Assembly: GCF_021018895.1 (NCBI RefSeq)
Contig: NC_079372.1
Coordinates: 21,347,237 to 21,411,236, forward strand
Length of the DNA stretch: 64,000 nt
Direction of reading: 5' to 3'
From: Seriola aureovittata
Taxonomy: Eukaryota > Chordata > Actinopteri > Carangiformes > Carangidae
Part shown: positions 38,400 to 50,934 of the stretch, in pieces
Layout of the letters: each line of letters begins with the position of its first letter
Numbering within the stretch: position 1 is the stretch's first letter
The notes under the pieces: generated by a model
The model's input: the letters and a program-made list of their open reading frames with translations, nothing else
Database searches by the model: none
Told to the model about the DNA's origin: nothing
Program-made: the position numbers and the translations under genes

Positions 38400-38730
38400 T
38401 TGTCTCCATTGTATAAAGTGAGATTTCCAAGTCTTATTTGATTATAGATCAGGTCTAGGTTCTGTATTAATACTGTGAAAGTATCAAAGCCTCAGTCCAC
38501 AGAGAAATACACACAGCCCGTATTCAGAAAATGAGCCTTAAAACCAGCCGTCAGGACTTCCTGAACTTTGTGATGTCACAACAAAGCAGTCCCCGCTCTC
38601 AGCAATGCCCCAAGCCCCACCCACCTGGACCCACCGTCCAACCTTGCAGGATTTGGTTTCTCTGAGTGTTTACCTGAAATCTGCTATATTTTTATTCGAT
38701 CACTCAGAAAACAGCCAATCAGAAGAGAAG
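38400..38730. mobile_element. TTAA-family miniature transposon, copy 2 (right end lost)
   Basis: Closely follows copy 1: TATTAATACTGTGAAAGTAT, GCCTCAGTCCACAGAGAAAT, AACTTTGTGATGTCACAACA and CCACCTGGACCCACC occur in the same order. The left terminus is degraded (GTCTCCATTGT for GGTCCCATATTGT) and similarity stops near CAGCCAATCAGAA. It carries an extra short insert (CCCGCTCTCAGCAATG) relative to copy 1. Confidence 0.85.
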
Positions 38731-39539
38731 CTCAGAGCGTCAGAGTCTCAGAACCACCATTCTGCTCTACCACCTGAGCCGTGGCCCCACTTTATAACAA
38801 ATAAATATATATACTCCTTTTACCAGTGACAGAGACCACACTTGAAAATGACTACTTTTACTTCTGGCTTGTAACAGCATCATTACACTGTGATGAAGCT
38901 AATTCTTCATCTGAATGTCCATTGTTTCCATTACAGAGAATCTGTTGGTCAGAGCTACACAGTGTAGCTGGACTGTAACAAGAAACCAACCATGCACACA
39001 GTAATGGAAGACATGAATATTTAACAGTCCCAGAGTATTCGCATGTACAGACTAAGTGCATCCGTGTCAATCATGCTCTTCTCTACATTTAAACTTGAAG
39101 TCCTCTCAGGGCACTGAAGATGTTACTGTTCCTCTATTCTCACATTACCTACTTTCTTCTCAAAGACAAATCTCAGGTGGCAGCCAGTCACTCAATCAAT
39201 ACATCACTCGATTCGTTTATTTCGATTCCTGCTCAAATACTAAGAGAAATTCAAATTTTCACTCCTGCATTTCAGTCAGTGAGCACGGGAGCTGGGGAGA
39301 TTTTCTTTTGTCTACCAAGGGAGTCGGAGGTTTTGCTTGGCATTATTTAGTGAGTAGGGGATTGTTGAGCAGGGCGGGGTGGTGGAGGCGTTATTAAAAA
39401 TCACTTCAGAGGAAGGAAGAGGGGATGTGTCATCAGACACTGTGGCTACATTCTGCTTTCTCCCGCTTTTTCTCCCGGACCCTGCTCTCTTCTTAGTATG
39501 AATCAGGGGCAGCGCAATCATCTGTCACTACTACTGTAG

Positions 39540-39574
<35 letters not shown>

Positions 39575-39598
39575 GTATGTGTGTGTGTGCGTGTGTGA
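39540..39598. repeat. (GT)n microsatellite
   Basis: A GT array interrupted once by TTGTAT. Confidence 0.9.
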
Positions 39599-40667
39599 GT
39601 CAGGAGTTAACGCTCGCTTTCTCTCTCTCTCCACACGGATCAGGTTTCGGGCCCATTCGCTGACTCACAAATCGGCATCTCTAGACTGTGCTGAACAGAC
39701 CGGGTACATATTCCAGATATTACTGTGCCGGTGAAACACATGCACACACATACACACACACAAACACACACACATAACTCTGCGCTGAGTCACGTGCTGA
39801 ATCTCAACAGCACTTTGACATGCATCCGTCCTCTCCCTGCATGTACATACTAGACCGTCTAGTGGTGGTGCATTCCTCGGCTGCAGCACATGATAGCAGA
39901 AGCTATAGCTTCCACTATGGCTCCAGTCGCATCTCAACATGTGAACAGATACATACTGGGAACGCTGATGGCCATGAATACATTTGTATTTTCAGATTGG
40001 GTCTGGGTTATATTCCAAACAGTAAATCTTTACACTCCTACTTGATGCAAAAAAATCCTAAAAATGAACAAAATCTGGACACACTTCTGTAGTTACAGGA
40101 AGGGACTGAAAAGACTTGGGTTAAAGCAGCAGGTTAATGGTTGAGTTTCTGCCCTATTTCATAAATGCACTTCTGTCCATGCAGAACAGATGTTCTGGAT
40201 CTTGATGATGAATCTCCAACATTGGAAGTAAAGTCCCTGCTAAGCTCTGAATGCTGCTAAGATTCATTAATAGTAGGAAAAATGAGTTAAGGTCATTTAC
40301 CGGTCTGTCAGGCAGCTGTTTCTGATTAAAATAATTGGGGATAAATGATTATATTTATTATAGATTTATCTACTGCTGTTATTTTTAATTATTTAATAAA
40401 CAAAATGTCAAAAATAATTTAACTAATTTCAACATGTTCTGTTTTCAAATTAAAAGTTTAAACTAATAAACATTTTTTTATGTATTCAATCAACAATGTA
40501 AAAATCATCTGTAAAACAAATCAATATATTTAAGAAGCTGTAATTGCATTTGGTATTAATATTCTATGTCTGGACCAATCAATTAACTGTTTTTCTTTTT
40601 CAGCCCTAAAAATAGAAAATAATAATTTATCACAACTACAAGCAGTCTTTGGTACCAGTGGAGCTGA

Positions 40668-40955
40668 AATGCTTAATCAATTAGTCAGTCGTTAAAGAAT
40701 AAATCTGCAACAATTTTGATAATCAATTAATCATTTATTATCCAAGGAAAATGTCAATATTCAGAAGCAGTTTGCAGCTTTTTTGGTTTTCGCCTGTTGT
40801 TGGGACAAAACTAGAGATGTGAACATGTCAGCTTGGAAACTTGTGTTTCTTACCGTTTTCTGACAAGTTAAAGGCCCAAAGATTAAAAGATTGATCAGGA
40901 AAATAATCTGCAGATTAATCAATAACAAAAATAATTGTTGCGGCTTGAGAGTTGC
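40668..40955. mobile_element. hAT-like 'ATCGATTAAT' miniature element
   Basis: Left: TTTTGATAATCAATTAATCA. Right: AATAATCTGCAGATTAATCA and AAAATAATTGTTGCGGC. The interior is partly diverged. Confidence 0.65.
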
Positions 40956-41329
40956 TCAGACCATGAGCCGCCTGAATCGGTGAAAGTCAGTTTCTGTATG
41001 ACAAAGGCTCCTGATTGGCCGCCTGTTAAAAGAACAACACATCAGGGATGTCAAAACATCTGCTGGATATTAATGCTGAATTATAAGCATTTCTACCACA
41101 TAAGGGGGTAAATACATTTTTTAACTGCAATATTCAATTAAATTCAACTATATTTATCAATGCAAAGAAAACGTTTTGCAGCCGCAGCTCCCCACCCAGA
41201 TCAATAAATACTCACAAAATAAGAAACACTCATGAAGCTAAAACAATCAAAGGCTATAAGCTTCAAACTATATGTTTCTTATAAAACATGAAATGAAATA
41301 AATATCAAAAAAATATAAAAAAAAATCCA

Positions 41330-41645
41330 AGAAATACAGTTTTAATAATTAATTGAGCGTTCAAGTCATTTTTCAAGTAAAAATGCCAAACATTTAGCTA
41401 GTTCTAGCCGATGTGGGATTTATAGATTGATCAACTATAATCTATAACATATGGGTTCTGGACTGTTAATCAGACGGACAAGTAATCTGAAAGTCACTGT
41501 TGGCTCCGAAAAAAAAAGTTTCTCTATATTTTTTCTATATTTTCTGGCATTTCCTAGACCAAACAATTGTTCAGTTATGTAAATTGATTAAAACAAAACA
41601 ATCAACAGATTAAATGATAATTACAATAATTGTTAATTGCCCCCG
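41330..41645. mobile_element. hAT-like 'ATCGATTAAT' miniature element
   Basis: CAAGTCATTTTTCAAGTAAA and AATGCCAAACATTTAGCTAG on the left, GGTTCTGGACTGTTAATCAG in the middle and CCTAGACCAAACAATTGTTC near the right, in the family order. This is the best-preserved interior of the copies in the window. Confidence 0.7.
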
Positions 41646-42725
41646 TAAAACACACACAAAGCAATGAAGCCACAGCCTGCAAAAGCATAAAAATGACTTG
41701 AAATTATTCTATTTTTTACACAAAACAACAGTAAAAAACTAGAGGTGACTTTATCTGACCAGATTTAAGACTTTAGCAGCAGCTCTCTTAGAATATCTCA
41801 TCATTCTGAAAGAGAAAATCCAACCTCCTGTTACACAACTGTTACACAAATACAGACCAAATGACACTATAATAAAAACCCTTTAATTTAGCAGAAAACG
41901 TCCATCGTACAACCAACACACGCAGTGGCAAGAAGACCCCTTTAACACTAGGCTACATCTGTAATAACCATGAGGATGTCAGTATGTTTTTTCTAAGTAT
42001 TCAATCCAGCATGATGACAGGCCAGCAGAGCGTCAGCTCAGGTTACATTTGGTGGGTCTGCAGATACCTGATCACTGGTCCAGTAACACTCCACTACGTC
42101 TTAAACGGCTCAAGCTAATTCAACACGTCAAACAGCTCTGAGACAGTTCATACAACTTTTCAATTTCAAAATGTCTCAGTTTTTCTCCAACTCAGACCTG
42201 AATGAACGATTCATGTGGACGAGAGGAGTCAGGACGACAGATACACACACGTATCTCCCTATAGTCGATGATAGAGCTGCATATGTGGACTGAGTGATGA
42301 TATTTTGTTTTACTTTGGACTGACGAATTGACTTTTTCATATCACTGCAGCAGGTCTGCAGATTGATCCTCCTTTAACTGCGCTCTTTAATTTATAGCTG
42401 TTATTGAGGCAGAGTTTCAATGTTCACTCTTGACCTTTGAATCAGTACATTCACTAGTGATTCTGGAGCTTTCAATCTAATCATCTGTCATACTGTTCTC
42501 GTACAGTCATCTTCGACAACAGGTGGAGTTTGCCCACTTGTCATACTGAATGTTCACTAAACCCCTCCCCCGAAAAGTGAAAAGTCCAATCATAATTTAG
42601 CAACTGTAACTAGGCACAGTGGGCCTGTCAAGCTTTGGATTTCTTCACATGTCGAGGCAGCGGGTGGTGGTGTTGTTTTTAGCCTTTCCAAAACCGAAAG
42701 CATCGTGGTCATTTCGGGAGACTAA

Positions 42726-42827
42726 AAGGATGATCCCAAGACGGCGGCATGCAAATTCTGCAGGCAAACATTCACCTATCATTCATCAACCTCAAACACG
42801 GTTTCTCTGAAACATCTTAGAGCCTAA
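42726..42827 (+). pseudogene. hAT transposase BED-finger remnant, copy A
   Basis: A 33-codon open stretch contains CKFCRQTFTYHSSTSN followed by LKHLRA and a stop. This is the Cys-x2-Cys plus YHSSTSN...LKH pattern of the BED zinc finger at the N-terminus of hAT transposases. Just upstream, in another frame (42690-42725), is a KASWSFRE-like block, so a frameshift has broken the finger. Nothing of the catalytic domain is seen nearby. Confidence 0.65.
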
Positions 42828-44530
42828 TGTTAGCGACTTAGCATGGCCGCTGACTCTTACATTCTCCTTGTTGTTCTGGCACATCCAGAATCATTACAGC
42901 TTTTACCGGTGTCATTAACACGCGGTTCGCTTTGTGCACTAAACCTCTGCGGCTATGTGGTAAACGTTAGAGCAGCTGATTTTACAGCCACAGCAGCCAA
43001 TATAGACTTGTTCCTGTGTTTACCTCCTCTTAAGTTAGGTGTAAATTTGAGTAAGTCTGGCTAAATACTGTACTACAGACAATAGCAACCATTACTTCCC
43101 AAGCAAAGGACCATTTATTACTAAATAATCTTAAAAAAACCCTGAAGAAAAGCACATCTACTGTGTAACAGCTAGTATTTCCCCAATGTGTCAAAGCCAG
43201 TCCCGGATGGTGCTATAACACAGTTTAATGGTAAAGTTACTGGTTCTGTGCTGCTCTTTATTAGATTTGGAGAAGTTTACACTCACTTTGACTCAACTTG
43301 TTACCGGAGACAGCGTTATGTTTGATATCCTTTTCTCTTGTAACATTAATAGTAAATTAATGATCTAACTTACTGTACAGTAAACTAAGCACCACTAGTA
43401 ATGCTGGACTTAGTAGATTTACACTGCAATACGACAACAATGCTGTTTTTGGAGCAGCAGGTAATAATGCTGACATTTAGCCTTGGACATGTTCAAATTA
43501 ATATTTAAGACATTTTTACAAGGTTACAGTTTCAAACAAGCCAGCTTTAAACATTAAAAGTCAGCAGGAGATAGCAGTTTCAACCAGCTCATGTTAGCTT
43601 AAGTAGCTAGCTATGATATAATCTGCTAGTGATCTTTTCAGCTGGCAAGTCGACTGTTTTTTGTTTTTGTTAAGAAAAGATTTGAATTTGACATTTGAAA
43701 CTCTTCACTGTTATCAAAGTGAAGTGCGAGAGCAGAGAGTTGCAGTAGCAGAATGGGGTCAGGGCTTCATGAACAGGCTGTTTTCTCAACTGTTGTTTCC
43801 AGGATCAAGGATGATTTTCAGTCACAACCTTTTTAAACCAACATGGACCAGAAGTCTTGCTCAGAATAAATATTCAACACCAACAAACCCATGACAACGG
43901 GGCAAACTAACCCTGACCCTGTGTGAAATAATCAAAAGCTCAACATCAGTTGCAGTGAGGCTTTTTGTCAAGTATATCACAGTGGATCAGCAGACCGAGG
44001 TGCAGGCTGCATGTTTGCAACACATGTAATGAAATCCGCCAAATGACCTTTGTGACACGACATCCCCTCTGCCACCCTGTCTTCTCACCTCGCCAAACTC
44101 AGGCTTAAAAATGCTCTGAAATAATCACAAAATTTTGCAAATCTAATTGGCTCTTTGACTGCAAGTCGGGGAAAGAAGCGGATCATCTTTGAAAGCAACA
44201 GACTGTCCTGTATTCGCAAGTCAGTCAGTGCCTAAGGTTAAGTACAAGTCTATCAGTGTCTGAGAGACAGCCCCCTAAACCAACGCTGTGTTTACTGCAG
44301 AGAGAGAAAAGCCTATTAATAAATCTGTTGCAGACAGCCTGGCGGAAGTGGCCTGGGGGCTGTAAACTCAGTCTGGGAGAGAAGGATGGATGAAGGGCAA
44401 AACAGAGAGGGGATGGATGAAGAGAGTAAGTGCAAGAGAGAAGAAGAAAAGACCAAACGGAAAAGAAATGAAGATACATGGAAATGGAGAAAGGCGGGAG
44501 GAGGGAAGGGAAAGGAGGGAGAGGAAAGAG

Positions 44531-44553
44531 GGTGTGTGTGTGTGTGAGTGTGT

Positions 44554-44628
<75 letters not shown>

Positions 44629-44636
44629 TGTGTGGT
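44531..44636. repeat. (GT)n microsatellite
   Basis: About 105 bases of GT with GAGT, TATG and GGT interruptions. Confidence 0.95.
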
Positions 44637-44938
44637 GTAAACCATGGGTGCTGGTTGATGGATGGATCTAGGTTCTGAAAAGCCACAGCTGCCCCGCTCT
44701 TCCTAGAAAAAGATCCACAAGGAAAAGTGGCAGTATGTGGTTCAAGCATCTAGCATCCTCTTACTATTTCTGACCGGCATACTGCAGGACCCGTCAGAAT
44801 GTGCACTGGTCCAAAAAGCCTCTGCCAGAGTGCGAGTAAATGAGAGAATGTGTGCCTGTATTATTAACGTAGTGCCTATGCATAATAAAAATGAAAATGT
44901 GAGGGTTCTTTTTTACTTTAATTAGTCTTGTAAATATC

Positions 44939-44940
<2 letters not shown>

Positions 44941-44979
<39 letters not shown>
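44941..44979. repeat. (GT)n microsatellite
   Basis: A near-pure GT array. Confidence 0.95.
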
Positions 44980-44980
<1 letters not shown>

Positions 44981-45401
44981 CTGCGCCGCGCTACACATGA
45001 GTATGTCTGTTTTCAATCAGTCTATTACACAGCAAAGCATCATTCTTCTCTCTGTCACGGTTGCCAACTGAATGTAGTAAATGTATATAGTGCTGTATTT
45101 ACAATAAAGGAGGTAAAGAGTGACGTTTTGTGCACCCCGCACATTTTATCTGAAATAAAAAAATACGCTGTTAATTTTCTGTGAAAGAGCGACATGAGAA
45201 TGTTTATTATCAGAAGTTTATTTTTAGATCAGAACAGAGATTAACTTTCACGTAAGAGATGAAAACCAAAGCTGTTCTGCTTCTACAAGTAACAATTCAG
45301 CTAAATCCATCCACATCCCATCTGCTGATGAAGATCAAACTATGGTCATGAATGAACCTTCACACTCAACAGTCATAAAATCAGCAAACCGAATCAGTAT
45401 C

Positions 45402-46139
45402 TAGCGCTGCCCCCCCAACAGTCAACCCAAAGTTAGTCGATGAGAAGAGTCTTAGTTGACCAAGTTTTGATTGGTCGGTTGGTCGTGGGGGACGAAAGTC
45501 AGATTCCATAGGAAGTGTTGAGACTCAGTTACTCAGTCATGGACAGACGTAGTTTACATGTCTGGTCCCTTATGAGATCATAATGTGACCGAGCATCTTG
45601 GGTTCAACTGACTGAGCATGTTTAGTGATAAAATGATAAACAGGACTTAGAGACGTAGGACAGTGAGCAGCAGCAACTTTTTCGTTTTCCTAACACACGT
45701 TAAGCGGGACTCCAACAACAACTCCCGCCTTACGACAACTCTTAGAGGACACATTACCTCAAATATCAAAACAACCTGTAAACACAGGACAGTGTGTTAC
45801 AGTAATTATGTAGCGGTGTGTCGGGCAGGAAATCCAAAGTGTGGGATCATTTCAAGAGGCTAAAGAACAACCTCAAGAAGGCGACACATAAACATTCACC
45901 TCTCATCGTCAACCACAAATAATGCTTATTTGAAACATGTATGTAGCCTAACTTTAGCCACTTAGCATGGCCGATCGCATCTCAGCCCTGGACTCGAACC
46001 ATTACCCCCCCCACCCCCCAAAACAATGTATATTTATCTAAATAAATCGAAATCATAAATGTGTGACGACTAGTCAACTAATAGCTTGAATTAACGACAA
46101 CCAGTCAACCAGGAAAACCTTTGGTCAGGGGCAGACCTA
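45402..46139. mobile_element. Internally deleted hAT transposon with 8-bp target duplication
   Basis: The left end TAGCGCTGCCCC and the right end, on the other strand, TAGGTCTGCCCC agree at 10 of 12 positions. Flanking octamers TCAGTATC (45394-45401) and TCAGTAAA (46140-46147) agree at 6 of 8, the target-site length typical of hAT elements. Subterminal GTCGAT/TTGACCAA blocks occur at both ends. Inside is a decayed BED-finger fragment (45828-45887), but the catalytic core is missing. Confidence 0.75.
45828..45887 (+). pseudogene. hAT transposase BED-finger remnant, copy B
   Basis: Twenty codons read RKSKVWDHFKRLKNNLKKAT, the conserved start of a BED finger. The downstream SSSTTNNAYLKH part lies in another frame, so the domain is frameshifted. 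The DNA from about 45890 to 45980 is similar to 42770-42860 next to copy A, showing a common origin. Confidence 0.7.
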
Positions 46140-47824
46140 TCAGTAAAACATTAGTTAGCATTAGCCACCATGATATCAGACCACATACGACTACAGCAGC
46201 AAATCTCAACGTTGGTGAAACACTATAAGAGGAATTATGAAAGACCGATCACACAGAAAGATCCAGGTAATTTAAAGTTTGCTAATGTTGCTCCTGGTTA
46301 ACTTCAACTTATAGGTTGTCCTTATTTGGCTAGGGCTTAATGCTAAGCAACGTGTAACAGCAGCACGAGGACAGTCAGCAAACAGACTCAGTAATGTCAG
46401 TTACGTGACAATATCAATATAAAGTTTGCTGACGTTCACAAACATGAGCCATCGGCTGCTGTTCATACCAGACCATGTGTGTACTGAACTGACTTGTTTT
46501 TCAGAAATTACAGCCTCACTGTCACAGAGTGTGTGGACAAAATCCAACAGTTTTTGGCTGCATAGTGTAAAAAAGAGAAAACTGCCACTAAATAAAATAC
46601 AAATCGCCAATTCATTTTTTATTACATTTTAAACTGTTGCAAGCAGCTTAAATTAAAAGCTGCAAGAACGAGAAACACCCACAAAAACTAAGGAAACACC
46701 CACCAGACTATGTTGGAATAGATATTCCTATCAAAGGGCCAAAACAATACTTTTTCATACTTTCCTTTGACATTTTGTTGATATTCCTCTTTTTCATTCA
46801 ATGAAATAATCACAATTTCTCAAATATTAAACAAGCAGCTGTATAAAAACTTTGAATAAATACAATAGACTCTAAAACTGCAAATTCAGATTAACATCAG
46901 TAAATATCTGATTAAAGGATAAATAAATAAGACAATGAATCTGACTGAGCATTCAAAGACAATTCACTTCTTAGGTAATGCTAATTTTTGCATCTTAATA
47001 ATTCATGTGAGATACTGAACCTTTACATATGAAATGCCCTCCTCTCTCTCTCTTTCTGACTCTAACTTTCTTCCAGTCTGTCGCTGTACTGACTCACACT
47101 CTCATACTCCTCTACAGTATCTCCTGCATCTCTCTCTCCTCCGCCTCTCCATCCATTCTCCTCTCAGTGACCTGAATGACCGGCAGCCAGTGTGTGTGTG
47201 AAACCTCACATATCACAAATAAATAAATCTTTCCCCTTTGCTCTTGTCCCATGACACTGGACACACATGCATGTAAACACTGCAGTGTAGATGTGAGTAC
47301 ACAAAGAGTTCAAATACACAAACTACAACCCTTGCATATGCACACGCACGTATGAGTACACGACTTCTGCATCGCCCCGTTTTCCGTTCAGGTTCTCAGG
47401 CTCTCGACTTGCCCGTTTTTTTTCCTCTCGCCGTCTTGAGAAAATAACAAATAGTACAATCTTCTTGCAGCCCTTTAGTGAACAACATCCATTCTAGCAT
47501 GAACCCAGTGTCCCTTGTTCCCTCACCCATCTCCTCTGCACCCCCACCCACCCCACTCCATCCCTGCCTCTAGAAGGTGAAGAAGTACAAAGAAAGGGAT
47601 CAGAGCTTTTCCGATTCTTCCCTGGTTATTAACTACCATTTGTCCCCTCAGAGGGGCTGTCCCTCCCATTAACCCAACTGATGCTCTTTTCTCATGGAAA
47701 TCAGCCTGCTGTTGCTGCCGCCGCCACCGTCTCTGCTGCCACTACCACCGCTGCCGCTGCCCACAGAGGTGCAAGGAATTGTGGGGGATTTTCAGAGGAG
47801 AAGACCTCCCTCCAACTCAAAAAC

Positions 47825-47826
<2 letters not shown>

Positions 47827-47867
<41 letters not shown>
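47827..47867. repeat. (CT)n microsatellite
   Basis: A pure CT array of about 40 bases. A GCC/GCT trinucleotide-rich patch lies just left at 47706-47765. Confidence 0.95.
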
Positions 47868-47869
<2 letters not shown>

Positions 47870-48730
47870 GCAAACACACAAGCTTGCACACCCGCACACA
47901 CACATACGCATGCACACATCTACCGTCTCAAAAACAGGCATGTGTGCGAGCTCTCACAGGCAGACACATTCACTCAATCACAAAGGCAAACATGAAACGT
48001 GCTGCCTCCAACCACAGGGGCATGGAAGTAATGTAAGGCAATGCATGGAAGTTAATGAGAAGAAGCTGGCTCAAGGACCCTGGTGCAAAATATTTTGGAG
48101 AGCAGAGCAGCTAAGAATGCTTGGGCACCAGAATAACACGAATCATCAGGAGTTTATGACCGAGAGAAAAAGATGTAGAAGAGGTAGTGACTCCTGATTT
48201 TAATGAGCATAATCACTAACAGATAAAGAAAAAAATAGCAGAAATCCAAGTTTGCATGCTAATTACTGCACTGTTCAATTTTTTTCTGACTATCCACAAA
48301 TTCACCTCTGATCTTTAAAAACGTTTAATGTCCATGAAAAACAAGCTATGTCACATCTGTCACTGCACCTAAAAGCAGGTGCACTAGAATAACAACTGGA
48401 GAAATCTCTGGAGGGAAACAAATCTTCTAAAGCCTAAAGCAGCAGCTCCATCACTAACAGCGCTGTTATAGTGAGAGGGTGGAAAACATCAACACATGGG
48501 TCTCGACTTGCACTTCAACTGGAAGCAACAAAGCCATTGTCTCGTGACAAACTCACTTCCATTTCCTTATTATGTAGCTGGAGGCCTGGATGAAGCACGT
48601 TTGTCTCAAAAATGCTGCAGCAGAAAATGCGTGGTGGGGGAAAACCACCTAAACTCGCTCTTCACCAGACCAGATCTGCAACTTATACACTGATCTTTTT
48701 CAGGTACTGGGGAATGTTTAAGGTTTATAG

Positions 48731-48746
48731 ACCTATATACATATAT

Positions 48747-48789
<43 letters not shown>

Positions 48790-48803
48790 CACACACATAT
48801 ATA
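48731..48803. repeat. (AT)n microsatellite with ACAT variants
   Basis: An AT array with ATAC steps on both sides. Confidence 0.9.
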
Positions 48804-49089
48804 ATCATGTATGTCATTAGTGTTGCAGCCATGTAATTACTGCTGCCTTGATAATTTACCTCTTTTTTAATTTTATTTAACAAAACATCACCAATTTCTT
48901 TTCTACACAAATCATCTAGTAGATCCTACATAATATCTCATATAATTGTCTCATAAAATTGCTGTCAGTGAAATAAAGAGCCATGCTAATGTTCCTTGTG
49001 CTATTACAGAAGGATATTTGTACCCTGTGAAACCTAATAGGCCATCAGACCCTCACAGGTAGAATCTAGATATAACCTCAATAAGGTGA

Positions 49090-49380
49090 TCGACAAAGAA
49101 ATTAATCAGCAGCTGCTGTAGTTTGAAAACTTTTTTAAAAGTCATTTTCAAGCAAAAATACCAAACAATCCCAGCCTGTCAGTTTTGGTGTTTTTCTCTA
49201 ATATATGATACTTAATCAATAATGTTGGCGTTTGTGGATTATTGATTGGACAAAACAAGTTATGTTCAATTAGCAAATTTGGCTTAAGGAAACTGAAACA
49301 GTTCTCTGCTCTTTTTGTCAGTTCTTTTAATATAAGAACTGTCAGATTCAATGACAGAGAAAATAATAGTTTGCTGCAGC
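49090..49380. mobile_element. hAT-like 'ATCGATTAAT' miniature element, decayed
   Basis: TTAATCAGCAGCTGCTGTAG, AAGTCATTTTCAAGCAAAAA and TACCAAACAATCCCAGC match the left half of the family; GATTATTGATTGGACAAAAC follows. The right terminus is poor. Confidence 0.6.
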
Positions 49381-49865
49381 CTTTGTTAATTCTCTGTGGA
49401 GAGCTTCGTACATGTGTAACTCCTGTTTACCACAGGATGTCTGCCTGTAGCTTACAGCTTACATATGAAACATTTAAATATCACAAGGTGCTGTTGTGAG
49501 CGCAGCCTCCCTGTTCAACAGCAAAACAAACTGCAGTAATCCTGTAATAAATTATACAATGTCACTGCAGTGACAATAATGACCATTATAGCTGGTGAAA
49601 GCCCAGAAAAACATCTCAGTGTGAACTCATGATCAGTCCCTATTGGAGCAGTGTTTCTCTGCTGCAGAATATTTGTTAGTTCAACAGTTGTTTTTGCTTC
49701 TTTCAACAAACCTGATTGAGAACAAATGTGTGAAGAGTGGAAGCCTTCAGCCAAGTCAGCTATCAATAACAAGTGCATAAACTGAACCCCCACATTGTGA
49801 CCCCTACCCCCCTCCTTTTGGTGGGGGTCTTGGTTGTTATTTACCCGCTTGCAAGGAAAAGCACA

Positions 49866-49866
<1 letters not shown>

Positions 49867-49898
<32 letters not shown>
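49867..49898. repeat. (CT)n microsatellite
   Basis: A pure CT run of about 32 bases. Confidence 0.9.
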
Positions 49899-50217
49899 GG
49901 AGACACACAACATCCGATCAGCGACAAACATGACATAAGCCTTGTAGATAACCCAGTGAGGAGGCCAAACACACATGCAGTCAGCAGCGACGGCTTCACG
50001 GTCGTAGAGTACGACTGAATATCAGCAACAAAACTCATTTAAATAATGAAACCGTGTGATGCACAAACAGAAAACAGCCTCCACATTACAGCAACTTTCA
50101 CCAGAGTTTTCTCCTCCCGCAAACAAACACACACCGTGGGACGTTCCCTCTGTCTCCCTCTTCTCTGCAGCTTCATGCCACACTTGATAAATATTTCGGA
50201 AATTGCTTAAAACTCAC

Positions 50218-50850
50218 CAGATCGCCGAAAACTTGCAAAGAACATCAAACGTCAACAGCGACGGGCCGCTGGACGGAGTGCGCCGTGTTTCACAGCTTCA
50301 CTCATCCGCGTTTGCAACATATTTATCGAGCAAAAAAAGCCTCGAGGAGCCGAGGAGGCGATCGCGTAATTAAAAATTAAATACCCAGGTCCCTCCACGC
50401 TGCCGCAAAAAATAAGCAAAATTACGCAAAGTCCGATTGCGCGATGGTAACAACACATTCACAACAATTCAAGTGTCACGCACATCGATGTGTCAGTGAG
50501 CGCGAGCCGAGAGTTGGTATAAAGTTGGTAAAGTTGTTGAAAAGACACACATGCACACATCAGGACGTGCAGCCACATTATGAGGTCTTGCAGAAAAAAA
50601 ACGAGCAGTTAACCCACCTAAAAGTTTCCAGCACCGCATTAGTCAATTTCACATGGAGCCCCGGTAACCTTCCATCCCGGACCGGACCAGAAACCCGCAG
50701 TGGGAGAGCCCACGCCACCGCTCCCCGCTCCTTTCTCCGCTCGATCTGTTCTTTTATGATTTTTTCCGATTTTTTCTCAATAATTTTTCTATATTCGGGG
50801 CCTGAGAGTGTGTCTGGCTCTCCTCAGGCTGCAGCGGAGTTATGGGGCGG
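50218..50850 (-). other. plagl2: Candidate 5' non-coding exon of plagl2
   Basis: On the minus strand this CpG-rich block ends in a near-ideal donor, CTG|GTGAGT (exon end 50218). It carries many CpGs in an otherwise CpG-poor region and starts next to CRE and ZNF143-like sites, as expected for a first exon. It lies upstream of, and in the same direction as, the plagl2 coding exons, which begin with a good 3' splice site at 17060. No long frame continues across, fitting a leader exon. The exact transcription start is unknown. An unrelated non-coding transcript is the main alternative. Confidence 0.5.
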
Positions 50851-50853
50851 TAA

Positions 50854-50875
50854 GCATTGTGGGAGTGTGACGTCA
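50854..50875 (-). promoter_or_regulatory. CRE palindrome and ZNF143-like site, candidate plagl2 promoter
   Basis: TGACGTCA at 50868-50875 is the full CREB/ATF palindrome. Four bases inside the putative transcript side is TCCCACAATGC (minus strand, 50864-50854), close to the ZNF143/Staf core TCCCAGAATGC. Both are typical of CpG promoters of widely expressed genes. Confidence 0.5.
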
Positions 50876-50887
50876 GGCCACTTTCAC

Positions 50888-50891
<4 letters not shown>

Positions 50892-50934
<43 letters not shown>
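50892..50934. repeat. 43-base poly-T tract
   Basis: An uninterrupted T run lying 17 bases from the CRE palindrome. On the minus strand it is a poly-A tract just upstream of the candidate promoter; such tracts exclude nucleosomes. Confidence 0.9.
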
